Positions 11,153 through 21,159 of a stretch of DNA of 64,000 bases are shown piece after piece; the stretch's first letter is position 1, and each line of letters starts with the position of its first letter. The position numbers and the translations under genes were made by a program. A model generated the notes under the pieces. The model worked only from the letters and a program-made list of their open reading frames with translations, made no database searches and was not told where the DNA came from. This stretch comes from Myotis daubentonii. Lineage: Eukaryota > Chordata > Mammalia > Chiroptera > Vespertilionidae. The stretch covers positions 114,736,979 through 114,800,978 of the forward strand of contig NC_081841.1 in NCBI RefSeq assembly GCF_963259705.1. The letters are read 5' to 3'.

Positions 11153-12282
11153 TCCACTTATTTCCTTTCTTAGTGACTCCTCATTTTCTTTCCTCTGAAG
11201 ATTGTGTCATCTCCCCATTCTGACTATCACCAGAAGGTTCAAATGCCGAGTTGCATGGGCCTGGGCCATGTGCAGTGGGAGCTTTGCACCAACCGAGTGT
11301 CACTGAGGAGCTCCTACACCAAAACGTGTGGCTGCTGTGTGTTGGTGGGAGCCATGTTTGCCCAGGATCAGAGTCACCGGTGCTCAGTGTGGCCTGGTGC
11401 ATGCACCTAGAATCAGGGACCCTGCCTGCGGCATGCTTAAACAGAGACCCTGCCTGCGTGTGTCAAAAATCAGAGTCCCCAGTGAGGGTCAAGAGTCAGA
11501 GTTCCCCTCTGCCCGCACCAAGAATTGAGGCCTTGCTAGGTGAGGCCTTGAGCCAAGAATCAGGGTCCCTGTGTGTACATGCACCAAGAATTGTAGTCAC
11601 TGGCTCTTAGTGTGAATGCACTAGGAATCTGGGATCCCAGGCGCACAATAGGAGAAAGAGAGTCAAGTCACTGGTGCTCAGTGCTGCCTCTCGTGTGCAG
11701 AGAATCAGGGTCCCCGGTCTACTTGGGGGACCAGGTTTCCCAGTAGCACTGTGTCAGCAGGAGGTCCACTCCTATGCTGTGGAAAACAGACTTCCATGTG
11801 CGCTTGCCCAGAATCGAAGTCAGGTGACACTGCCGCCCTGCGTTGGTGTGGGGTTTGGTCACCGATTGCCTTGTGGGAAACTGATTCCTAGTGTCTGCTC
11901 AAGCCCAGGCTCAAATTCCTGTAGCAGCACTGTGGCCCTGTGCAAGGGTTGGGTCTAGCAGTTCCTATGGTGCTGCAGCCAGCCTGCGGGGAGGGAGATG
12001 CGCTCTGTGACTCACAGAAATCCATGGCTGGGATGTCTGTATTCTTGGTGTATCTGGGTGTGCAACTGTGGTCACAGGTCTCTGTCCCTCAGTGGCTATA
12101 GGGACCCAGTTTGCATCTGAGACCAGACTGGGTGGTGCTGAGGCCGGGATCCAGGTCTCAAGCAGCTCTGTTTTTCAAGATGGCATGGCATGGTTAAATA
12201 AATGAACTTTAAATATAAATTCACAGAGCAGTTGAAAGTACTATCAACAAAAATATATGAAGAATGAAAAAATATATATTTG

Positions 12283-14080
12283 GATGATAACCTTGCCAGG
12301 TAGAGTATTCTTGGTTGTAGGGTTTTCCTTTCATCATGTTGAATATATCATGCCAATGCCTTCTGGCCTACAAAGTTTCTGTTGAAAAATCAGCTCATAA
12401 TCTTATGGTCAAGCCCTCGTATGTAACTAGTTATTTTTTGTTTGCTGCTTTTAAGATTCTCTCTTTAAATTTTCACATTTTAATTATGTTGTATCTTGGT
12501 ATGGATCTCTATAGGTTCATTTTGCTCTGTACTTCCTGGACTAGGATGTCTGTTTCCTTCTCCAGGTTGGAAAAGTTTTCAACCATTATTTCTTCAAAAA
12601 GATTTTCTGTCCTTTTCTCTGTCTCTTTCTTTGTGGGACTCCTATGATGTGAATGTAGTACATTTTATGACATCCCAGACTTCCCTTATGCTATCCTCAT
12701 TCTATTGAATTATTTTTTCTTTGATCATCCAATTGGGTGATTTCCTCACTGATCAGAAGCAACCTGATTTTTCAGCATCATCTGCTCTGATGTTGATTTC
12801 TTCTCATGTATTTTTATTTTAGCTTCAGTTCTGGTAGGTTCTTTTTAAAATAATTTCTATCTCTTTGTTGAAGTTTTCATCAAGTTTATCTATTTGCCTG
12901 CAGTTTGATAAGCATCTTTGTGACTAGTACTTGAACTTTTAATCTATTAGACAGCTTATTTCTGTTTATTTTATTTATTTTTCTGGGGTTTTGCCTTTTT
13001 CTTGGAACATGTTCTTTGTCTCCTCATTTTACCTGTTGGTTTGTTTCTAAATATTATTTAGGTTGGCTATATCTCCTGGTTGTAAAATATTGGCAATATT
13101 TAGAAGGTGTCCTGTGGGGCCTAGGGATGAAATCACAAAAATCACCAGTGTCTGATGCTCCAGAGGTATTCCCTGTGTGGACTAGTGTGTCCTCTTGTTG
13201 TGGTTGGGCCACAGCTGCTATGACACACTGAACCTGATTGATTGTGAGGCCTGGATGCAACTGTTGCTGGTGTTCAGGTCAGGCTTTTAGTATGGCTGTA
13301 CATTTGTGTGTGGCAAGGCTCAGTCTGGACTATTTCAGACACAGCACTATGTACTGGTGCTGACTGAGGTTTCTCACCAGGTGTGGCAGTGCAGTAACCA
13401 CTTTCAAGGGGCGCCACTTTGGTGATTTCCTTAGGGAAACTCCAGGGTTGGGTAAAGAGTGTTAGCAAGGCTAATAAAGAGTGTCAGAAATGGAGCCTGC
13501 CAGTGTAAGACCAGCTAGGTTAAAGGTGGGGGGAAATGGCACCCTCCAGCATCTCTGACTCTGAAGAAAGTTTCAACAGATCCCTATCGCTCCAGCATAT
13601 GCCCTAAAATTAGTCAATGTATCATGCTCATGTATGACCCAGGTGCTTTTAAAACTGTTGCCTCTGCTCTGAGACTTGGAAAGAATACAACCTTGTATTC
13701 CTATAGCCCTTTGGTTCTCCCAGGCATAAGCCCACTGGTTTTCAAAGGAAGGTTAATGGAGTTTTTCTTCCTGGTGCAGGTCGCACAGGCTTGAGCTTGG
13801 ACACACCACTCTTTGAAGGGGTCCTCTGTGGTTATGCTATCCTTTCCCCTTATAGGTTACCACACAGGGAGTGGGGGATACAGTGGGTCTTGACTAGACT
13901 GAATCTCTGACCATCTCAAAGTAGATTTTTCTTTATATTTGTAGTTCCAAAGATTCTTTTCTGCTTGGATATATCTGTTCCTTATGTAGTTTTGGTTTTG
14001 GTATCAATGAGAAGAGATGAACTCATGATCTTCCTACTCTACTGAGTTAATGAACTCATGGCCAGGGTCCTTGCTCTAGA
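12283..14080 (-). mobile_element. Older L1 fragment (ORF1 and 5' UTR)
   Basis: 12283-12900 aligns by eye with the minus strand of L1/HAL1 ORF1: the same order of segments as 34560-35160, but with many substitutions and no long open frame. 12900-14080 looks like the L1 5' region, ending near the GATGAACTCATGATCTTCC block. The right edge is uncertain. Confidence 0.65.
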
Positions 14081-15030
14081 ATTCCAATTTAGTTTGTCAG
14101 TGAAATGTTGTTCCCTGCAGTTGGTACAATGTCTCCACAACAAACGTGTCTTTAGATCACCAAATCCCTGCCTGCCCTCTAAACCTAGTAAATGTATTTA
14201 TAAATATCAAAATTATTTTTAAGCCATTCAGATTTTTAAGCCATTTTTATAGTCTCATAACAAGTTAGTGAAAAATGTATTTTATGCACTTCAATAGACT
14301 TCAAATTGAAAATGATTTTTGTGAACTGTTTTCTTCAGTCATGCATTCATACCATTTACAAATGGATTTACTTTGGGTAAAACTTTGTTGCCACTTTCAT
14401 GTAAGAAATATTTAGTATTTCCAAAGGAGCAAGCAAGATGTATTTTAATTACACCATAGCTTCAACTAATAAAAAATCTCTTCCAGTTTTAAAGATTAAC
14501 CATTCTACTAAAAGGGAGTAAATGGGTTCCATCTGTGGCTAATGGAGCTGATTTGATTTAAAGTGGACAAAGTTCACCATACAAACACTTTAATAATGAT
14601 CATATTATAAGACTACAGCATGAGAATTAGAATATCTTAGAGATGGAAACAGGCTTAGGAAGCATATCTAAACAAATCTGTGCAAGCAAGAGATTCTGTT
14701 TGCAACATCACATGAATGTTTATTCATTTATCAAACTAAATTAATAGCTTTTGTTCAATTCAAACATATTTTAAAATATGGTATAGTAATATATAAACCA
14801 AATAATAAAAATTAGAAGTGTATTAAATTAAATATTTCTAGGCTTGATTTTAGGGTTATACAGCATAAAATAAAATTTCTCTATGGTAGAACATGTACAC
14901 AAATTACTCTGACATTCTTTCTTTGGAATTATGATGCTACATGGCAACTAGTTATTTATTGTAAATGATAAATAGTTTTATAATTAATAAAACTAAGCAT
15001 TGCTTCTACAAAATCCAGATTTTAGTAGAC
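14081..15030. other. AT-rich DNA, no feature recognised
   Basis: Sequence without clear repeats, open frames or RNA genes. Confidence 0.5.
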
Positions 15031-15236
15031 TAATGCATCAATTAATGACTAGATATGTTTTGAGAAATGCATCATTAAGCAATTTTGCCAAGCAAACATA
15101 GAATATGCCTACACAAGCCTAGATGGTAAAGCCTACTGCACACCTAGACTATATGTTATAGACCAATGCTCCTAGGCTACAAAACTGTACAGCATGCTAC
15201 TGTACTGTATACTGTAGGCAATTGCAACACAACCTA
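15031..15236 (+). mobile_element. Ancient mammalian DNA-transposon fragment
   Basis: The block from GAGAAATGCATCATTAAGCA through CACACCTAGACTATATG to TACTGTAGGCAATTGCAACA matches a widespread old MER-type DNA transposon of placental mammals that I recognise by pattern but cannot name with certainty. Only one end part is present. Non-coding. Confidence 0.6.
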
Positions 15237-15240
15237 AACA

Positions 15241-15377
15241 TTAAGTTGTATGAGTTCCTTGTATATTTTGGATATTAACCCCTTATAAGATGTATCATTG
15301 GCAATATGTTCTCCTGTAGAGTAGGCTCTCTTTTCATTTTGTTGGTTCCTTTTGCTGGGAAGAAGCTTTTTATTTTT
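15241..15377 (-). mobile_element. L1 ORF2 fragment
   Basis: Matches the minus-strand ORF2 3' region also seen at 9304-9445 (TTGTATGAGTTCCTTGTA and the GAAGCTTTTTATTTT block). It is cut by the Helitron terminus at 15382 and no continuation was found on the other side. Confidence 0.75.
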
Positions 15378-15381
15378 ATAC

Positions 15382-15494
15382 TAGAGGCCCGGTGCACAAA
15401 ATTTGTGCACTGGGGGATCCCTCAGCTTGGCCTGTGCCATCTCGCCATCCGGGATACCTTGGGGGATGTCTGCCTGCCAACTCTTAGTAGCCTC
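15382..15494 (-). mobile_element. Helitron 3' end, 5' part missing or replaced
   Basis: CTAGAGGCCCGGTGCACAAA begins a clear 3' terminus hairpin (GTGCACAAA/TTTGTGCAC) followed by about 80 bp of typical subterminal sequence (GGGATCCCTCAG, CTGTGCC). Near 15495 it passes directly into retroviral gag-like sequence. No Helitron 5' start was found up to 16.5 kb. Confidence 0.75.
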
Positions 15495-16150
15495 CCAGAG
15501 TGTGGCTACTATTATTTTCTTTATTTCTGTAGCCTTGGCCTGGTCTCTCTTGTTTCTCCTCTCTTCTTCCTCCTGGCCTTTATTATAGAACACAGAGGTG
15601 GCAACTCTCAAGAGGTTCTTTCAGGACTAATAGCCAATTTTTGTAACTTTCTCCTGATGGCTGGGGTCATATGAGTGATAAATTTGTCTTTTAAATTTAG
15701 TTGTCCCTCTTCTGTACCTGGGGTCATGTTAGTGTGCTTAACCAATGCCTCCCTGAGCCTCACTAAAAAAAAACACCAAGGAGTTTTCATCAGCCCCTTG
15801 ATTAATGGTGTTTAGTTTAGAGTAATTAACAGGCTTTGTTTTACTACATCTGAGGCCTTCTATAATACAGAACTGGTAGTGCTTTATCTTCCACCTCTCA
15901 GTTTTAGGGTTCTATCAAGGGTCTACAGGAGGGACTGCCTCCTGTCCTATTAAGAAACTCCCTATCCTTCCCTCAATGTCCTCTACTTCCCCGAGCATAA
16001 GTAATAAAACATTCATTCCAAAATTCTCTTGCTTTTTCTAATACAACTTGCTTTTAGTGGCTGAGAGGATCAGGTCTAATATGAGCTTGATGTGTCTGTA
16101 TGAGAGATCAAACATTTGAATCAGGCTTTGGAAGACCTCAATATATATCT
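15495..16150 (-). pseudogene. Endogenous retrovirus gag fragment (class I, capsid region)
   Basis: On the minus strand, frames encode capsid C-terminal features: RLREALVKHTNMTPGTEEGQ, then MTPAIRRKLQKLAISPE, and a charged EEEERRNKRDQ stretch that matches the gammaretroviral capsid tail. Further right the pattern WKIKHYQFCIIEGLR fits the capsid middle. The order is correct, but stops and frame changes break it. No LTR, pol or env was found beside it, so it is an isolated fragment. Non-functional. Confidence 0.7.
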
Positions 16151-17964
16151 TCAATAAATGTTTTTTACTTAACAAAATTCATCAAAAAGTTGTCTCTCTT
16201 TATGAACCTTTGAAATGTTTTACCAAATTTAGATGATGCAAAATGATATCCTTTATTTTATTCTATTAAGGTACAAAATGTAAATTTATCCAATAAAACA
16301 GGTAATCCATCAATAAAATCCAAATCAAGACACCTCAAAGTGCAATTAGAGAATTAGAGAATTTCAAAATTAAAACTTTCACACAGTTTGAGCTGCCATT
16401 ATTTAATTCAGTCCCATCGTTCTTCTGTAATAATAAATTTTAACATCTTCCTGTTTTTAGTCATTGTAATTCATTAAAAGCTTGCAAAGAAAAATAAAAA
16501 ATAAAATGGATGTAGCTGAACACAAACTGAAGCAAATCTGCATGGAGACATAAGAAAACCTGCAAATGGAGGATTTTTGTCATACCATATAATATACTAA
16601 ATTAACATTTCCAAATATAAGAAACCTATGTTGTTATTGTCATAATTATTTATAGTCCATTATTGTAATCTGAAAGACACTTTCTAAAACTAATTCTAAA
16701 ATCCTGAATCCCCCACTGACTGAAATTACAGAAGTATTTAAAAATACACAAGTTTTTGTGTCTGTGTGTATTGTGTATATATTTGAAGTAAATTTAGTAA
16801 AGTATCAATCATAGAAGGAATATTTAAGTAATTTACATTAAATTTATACACTAAAGTAAAAGATATATATTAAAATAACTACATTTTGTTTACCTGAAAA
16901 ATGTCTAGGATGCTTTAGTAAAAACATTATTTTAATTAATCCAATAAAAATGACTGGATACAAAAATATGTGTGTGTGTCTGTGTGTGTGTTACAGAAAC
17001 AAAGAGAAAATTTATTTGAAAAGTAATCTAAAATATTTATGTTTCAAGTTTTTATTGAAAAAGTCCCAAATTTGATTCAAAATGAACATATATAAAAACT
17101 TCATTATATACTTCATATATAATACTTCATATATATTAATAAGGGTATTAAAATAAGTGTATTATGATATAGTTTCCTTTAAGTTCTAGTTGTAGATTTT
17201 TTACTAAGTATTCAGAAAATCAGGTTTAAACAACACTTGCAAAGTTACTGAGATGATTAATTACACACAAATTATATTTTTCTTTGTGTGCAACTCAATA
17301 GATAGTTATACTTCATTGTATTGTGAGAGAATAGGAGTTGCATGACTAGAAATAGAAGCTCCTATTACATGAAATTAGAAATTTAGAAAGGTTTCAAAAA
17401 TAATTTTTAAAATATTTGACTTGTAAAGATTCCAAATTAGCCAGAAAATGTTTCATTAGCTCTATCCACATTTACTAGTAATAATAATAAACATCTGCTC
17501 TTTAATTTTATCTCTGCTGAATGTTCTCTGTTAGCAAAACAGAATTTGCATGATGTAAAGGAATTTAATTAATTTTTCCAACCATCCCTATACCCAGAAA
17601 ATAACCCTGTGTATTATTTTTCTCAATAATTTCTCCTTTAATTGTTTTATTTTACTCTAAGTATTAATTTACTTTAGGTCATTCATAATTTATTTTCTAG
17701 TATTTTCTTGATCTATAGACAAGTTTTAAACTTGACATTTTAGAGTCAATTTCAGAATAAATTTTGCTTCTTTCTATTAATGTGAAATAAAACAGCTTAT
17801 CTGGTCTTGTGACAGAGCTCTGATTAAACTATGAAATAACTGATATTTACCTTCAAAGTCCTCATCTGAAAATTACCTTTACCTTTAGATAAAAGCATAT
17901 ATAAGCTAAGTTGTTGATGGAGTGGTAGGGGTGATGTAGACAGGAGGATTTTTTTTTCTACCTT

Positions 17965-18019
<55 letters not shown>

Positions 18020-18702
18020 TTATTTAGGAATACCTAAATATATTTTGGACCTTGATTAAACTGTAAATCCTGAATTAGACAAAGAAATAAACCTCATTAT
18101 ACAATTAATATTTTCACTCAAATTACCAGTTATTACAGAAAGTGCATCTTTCCAAATGAAGCTTTTTTACATGCAGGGTTTAACAGGGTAGTATCTGTCC
18201 CATTATCCCAATTGTCTTTATGAAATATATGCAGCCTGCTACCTAGGAAACTTGAGTGTAGGAGGAGATGTTCTGACTGCACATGGCTCCAGTTTCCAAG
18301 GAAACTCATGCCCTTTTTTTCCCCCTGTAAATGTCCAAAGCAGTTGTTTATTAGGAACTGGATTAACAGTCTTTTCAAAGGAGACTCTTTTCATACATAT
18401 AAACTAAATTGTAAATTGTATTTTCTGTGTTTAATTTTTTTCAGCATGTAGGTTTCAGGTATAAAGTAAAGTCTTATGGATTATCACATATGGGTTTAAT
18501 ATGATGTAATTTAAAATATTAAGAATGCAAAAGCTTGCCCTTTAATAAAAATAAACCATAAATGTATAAGAAAATGTTTTTTTCTGAAAAATAACTAGCA
18601 GATACTGAATGTATACTTATCCAAATCCATATGTGTTGAATATGCACTTTTTAATTGATGCTAATGAAAATATTTTCCCTTGAATGCTTTCATATATAAT
18701 AA
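16151..18702. other. AT-rich DNA with microsatellites, no gene
   Basis: About 2.5 kb of AT-rich sequence. It holds a TG-rich patch near 16970-16992 and a long (TA)n run at about 17967-18015. An 81-codon minus frame at 18133-18378 has no recognised motif and is probably chance. Confidence 0.6.
17967..18015. repeat. (TA)n microsatellite
   Basis: About 24 TA units continuing into TTATTTATT. Confidence 0.95.
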
Positions 18703-19805
18703 CTAGAGGCCCGGTGCACAAAAATGTGTGCACTCGGGGGGGGGGGGAAGGGAAGGTCCCTCAGCCTGGCCTGTGCCCTCTTGCAGTCTGGGACCCCTCA
18801 GGAGATAACGACCTGCTGGCTTAGGCCCGCTCCCTGGTGGCAGAGGGCAGGCCCAATCCCTATGTGCAGCGCCTGGTCAGGCTCAGAGCAGGACTGATTG
18901 GGGAGTTGGGGCACCGCCCCCTGTCATGCACAGAGCAGGGCGATTGGGAGGTTGTGATGCCACCCTCAGTCACACTCAGGGTAGGGCCGATAGGGGGTTG
19001 GGGCACCGTCCCCTGTCACACTCAAGGCAGGGTCGATGGGGAGGTTGTGGCGCCACCCTCTGTCATGCACAGAGCAGGGCCAATCAGGGGGTTGGGGAGG
19101 TCCACCCTGTCATGCACAGAGCAGGGCCGATCAGGTGGTTGAGGAGCTCCCCTCTGTCACTCACAGAGTAGGGCCGATAGGGGAGTTGGGGCACCACCCT
19201 CTGTCACACAGAGAGCAGGGCGGATCAGGGGGTTGGGGTGATGCCACTGTCACACTCAGGGCAGGGCCGATGGGGAGGTTATGGCTCTACATCACACACA
19301 GAGCAGGGCCCGTGGGGTGGGGGTTGAGGCGCTGCCCTCTATCATTCACAGAGCAGGGCCAATCAGGGGGTTGGGGCGCCGCCACTCTCACACTCAGGGC
19401 AGGGCCGATGGGGAGGTTATGGCTCTACCCTGGAACACACAGAGCAGGGCCTGTGGGGTGGGGGTTTGGGGCACCGCACCCTGTCACACACAGAGCAGGG
19501 CCGATCAGGGGGTTGGGGTGCCACACCCTGTCACACACAGAGCCGCAGGGCAATCAGGGGGTTGGGGAGCTCCCCCCTATCAGGCACAGAGCAGGGCTGA
19601 TCAGGGGGTTGGGGCGCATTCTCCTGTCATGAACAGAGCAGAGTGGATAGGGAGGTTGTGGCCCCGCCCCCTGTCACACACAGAGCCACAGGGTGATCAG
19701 GGGGTTTGGGCACTGCCCCCTGTCATGCTGATCCTGGTGTCGGGAGGCCTTGCGGCTCCGCTGATCCCGGTGCTGGGAGGCATATTACCCTTTTACTATA
19801 TAGGG
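18703..19805 (-). mobile_element. Helitron module 'a', long-minisatellite copy
   Basis: Starts with CTAGAGGCCCGGTGCAC and the 3' hairpin, then the subterminal CCTCAGCCTGGCCTGTGCC segment, a tandem repeat array (about 18880-19720), and ends at CCTTTTACTATATAGGG, the complement of a Helitron 5' start. It abuts module 'b' at 19806. The same module lies on the plus strand at 28149-28931. Confidence 0.88.
18880..19720. repeat. About 47-bp minisatellite inside a Helitron
   Basis: Roughly 18 diverged units, each with a CACAGAGCAGGG-type block, GATCAGGGGGTTGGGG, then CCCTGTCACA. The period is about 45-50 bp. Long open frames running through it arise from the repeat phase and are not genes. Confidence 0.9.
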
Positions 19806-20034
19806 TAGAGGCCTGGTGCACAGGTGGGTGCCGGCTGGTTTGCCCTGAAGGGTGTCCTGGATCAGGGTGGGGGTCACACTGGGGTGCCTGGCCAGCCTGG
19901 GTGAGGGGCTGAGGGCTGTTTGCAGCTGGTCACACACCCTTCAGGGTGGGGGTCCCCACTGGGGTGCCTGGCCAGTCTGGGTGAAGGGCTGAGGGCTATT
20001 TTCAGGCTGGGGGTGACTGAAGCTCCCAACCGCT

Positions 20035-20067
<33 letters not shown>

Positions 20068-20440
20068 TCTGGGCCAGCTTTAGCTTTGAGGCTTGGCTCC
20101 AGCTCTTAGGCCTCCGCTGCTGAAAGTAGGTTTCTGGCCTTTGCTTACAATGTTGCAATCCTGCTGACTGAAGCCCGGGACTAAAGCAGGTTTCTGGGGT
20201 TTTGTTTAGCTTCTATATTTGTTACATAGTTGCTTAGAGTTGCAGCTCAGAGGCCTGCAGCGGCAGGCGGGGCATTGGAGTCCTCCGTCACTGAAGCAAG
20301 CAAGCCTCATGTTAGTTTCAAGCTGCCTGGCTTCCGGCCACCATCTTGGCTGGCAGTTAATTTGCATATCGCCCTGATTAGCTAATGGGAAGGGTAGCGG
20401 TCGTACGCCAATTACCATGTTTCTCTTTTATTACATAGGA
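19806..20440 (-). mobile_element. Helitron module 'b'
   Basis: Begins AGAGGCCTGGTGCA, so the terminal CT of CTAG is missing at the join with module 'a'. It contains two GGTGCCTGGCCAG repeats, a T-rich tract at 20037-20066, and the complement of an AAGATGGTGG-type motif at 20339. It ends CTCTTTTATTACATAGGA, a standard Helitron 5' start in reverse. Homologous copies: 27515-28148, 32968-33449 and 56133-about 56850. Confidence 0.87.
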
Positions 20441-20471
20441 CTAGAGGCCCAGTGCATGAAAGTCCTGCGGC

Positions 20472-20504
<33 letters not shown>

Positions 20505-21031
20505 AGCCCAGCCTGCACCCTCTCCAACCTGGGGCTGCTGGCTCCCAACTGCTCACCTGCCTGCCTGCCTGATTGCCCCTAACAACTTCTGCCTGTCAGC
20601 CTGATCACCCCCTAACAACTCCCTTGCCAACCTGATCAACATTTAACTGTCCCCCTGCTGGCCCGATTGTCCCTAACTTCCCTCCCCTGTGAGTCTGATT
20701 GCCCCTACCTGAGCTCCTCTGCAGCCTGGTTGCTCCCAACTGCCCTCCCCTGATGGCTGGCCCAGTCATGCCTAACTGCTCTCCCTTGCCAGCCTGGTCA
20801 CCCCTAACTTCCCTCCCCTGCCAGCCCGGTCACCCCCAACTGCCCCCCCTGCAGGCCCAGTGGCCCCCAACTGCCCCCCACTGCTGGCCTGGTCCCCCCC
20901 AACTGCCCTCCCCTGCAGGCCTGGTCACCCTAACTGCCCTCCCCTGCTGGCCATCATTGACCACATGGGGGCAGCCATTTTGTGTGTTGAAGTGATGGTC
21001 AATTTGCATATTGCCTCTTTATTAGATAGGA
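20441..21031 (-). mobile_element. Helitron module 'c' with GC-rich short repeats
   Basis: Starts CTAGAGGCCCAGTGCATG (3' terminus with a weak hairpin) and a (GT)n run at 20473-20499. Then come repeated CCCAACTGCCCTCCCCTG-type units (about 30-35 bp, 20570-20960), and the element ends TTGCATATTGCCTCTTTATT and AGATAGGA before a host T. It abuts 'b' exactly. Confidence 0.85.
20473..20499. repeat. (GT)n microsatellite
   Basis: About 13 GT units within the Helitron 3' region. Confidence 0.95.
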
Positions 21032-21159
21032 TCAAATTACATTTTTATGCTGAATCCTCTTTATTTTCTATCACTCGATTTTATTGTGCTAAAATATCAC
21101 ATATTACATCTTCTACTAATATACTCCAAAATATAAAATCTTAAATCTACAAATTTCAA

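Larger units (their letters stand above)
8291..12194 (-). mobile_element. L1 with internal ORF2 deletion and probable 3' transduction
   Basis: Bounded by a 17-bp duplication with one mismatch (8274-8290 and 12195-12211). In sense order: 5' UTR (about 12194-11160), ORF1 (about 11152-10380), a short endonuclease-side ORF2 piece, a jump near 9990-10010, then the ORF2 C-terminal part and 3' UTR to about 8375. The jump joins sequence encoding the middle of ORF2 to its endonuclease region, so roughly 2 kb of reverse transcriptase is missing. A second T-rich tract and about 50-60 bp of unique DNA lie between the L1 3' end and the left duplication. Confidence 0.85.

Noticed and set aside
18880..19720. 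CRISPR-like array
   Set aside because: Units are contiguous and diverged, with no unique spacers, and the host is a mammal. It is a minisatellite inside a Helitron.
19036..19808. Long overlapping open frames (198 and 175 codons) with repeating histidine- and glycine-rich text
   Set aside because: They run through the 47-bp Helitron minisatellite; the repeat phase keeps frames open. No domain, and the text changes frame without constraint.
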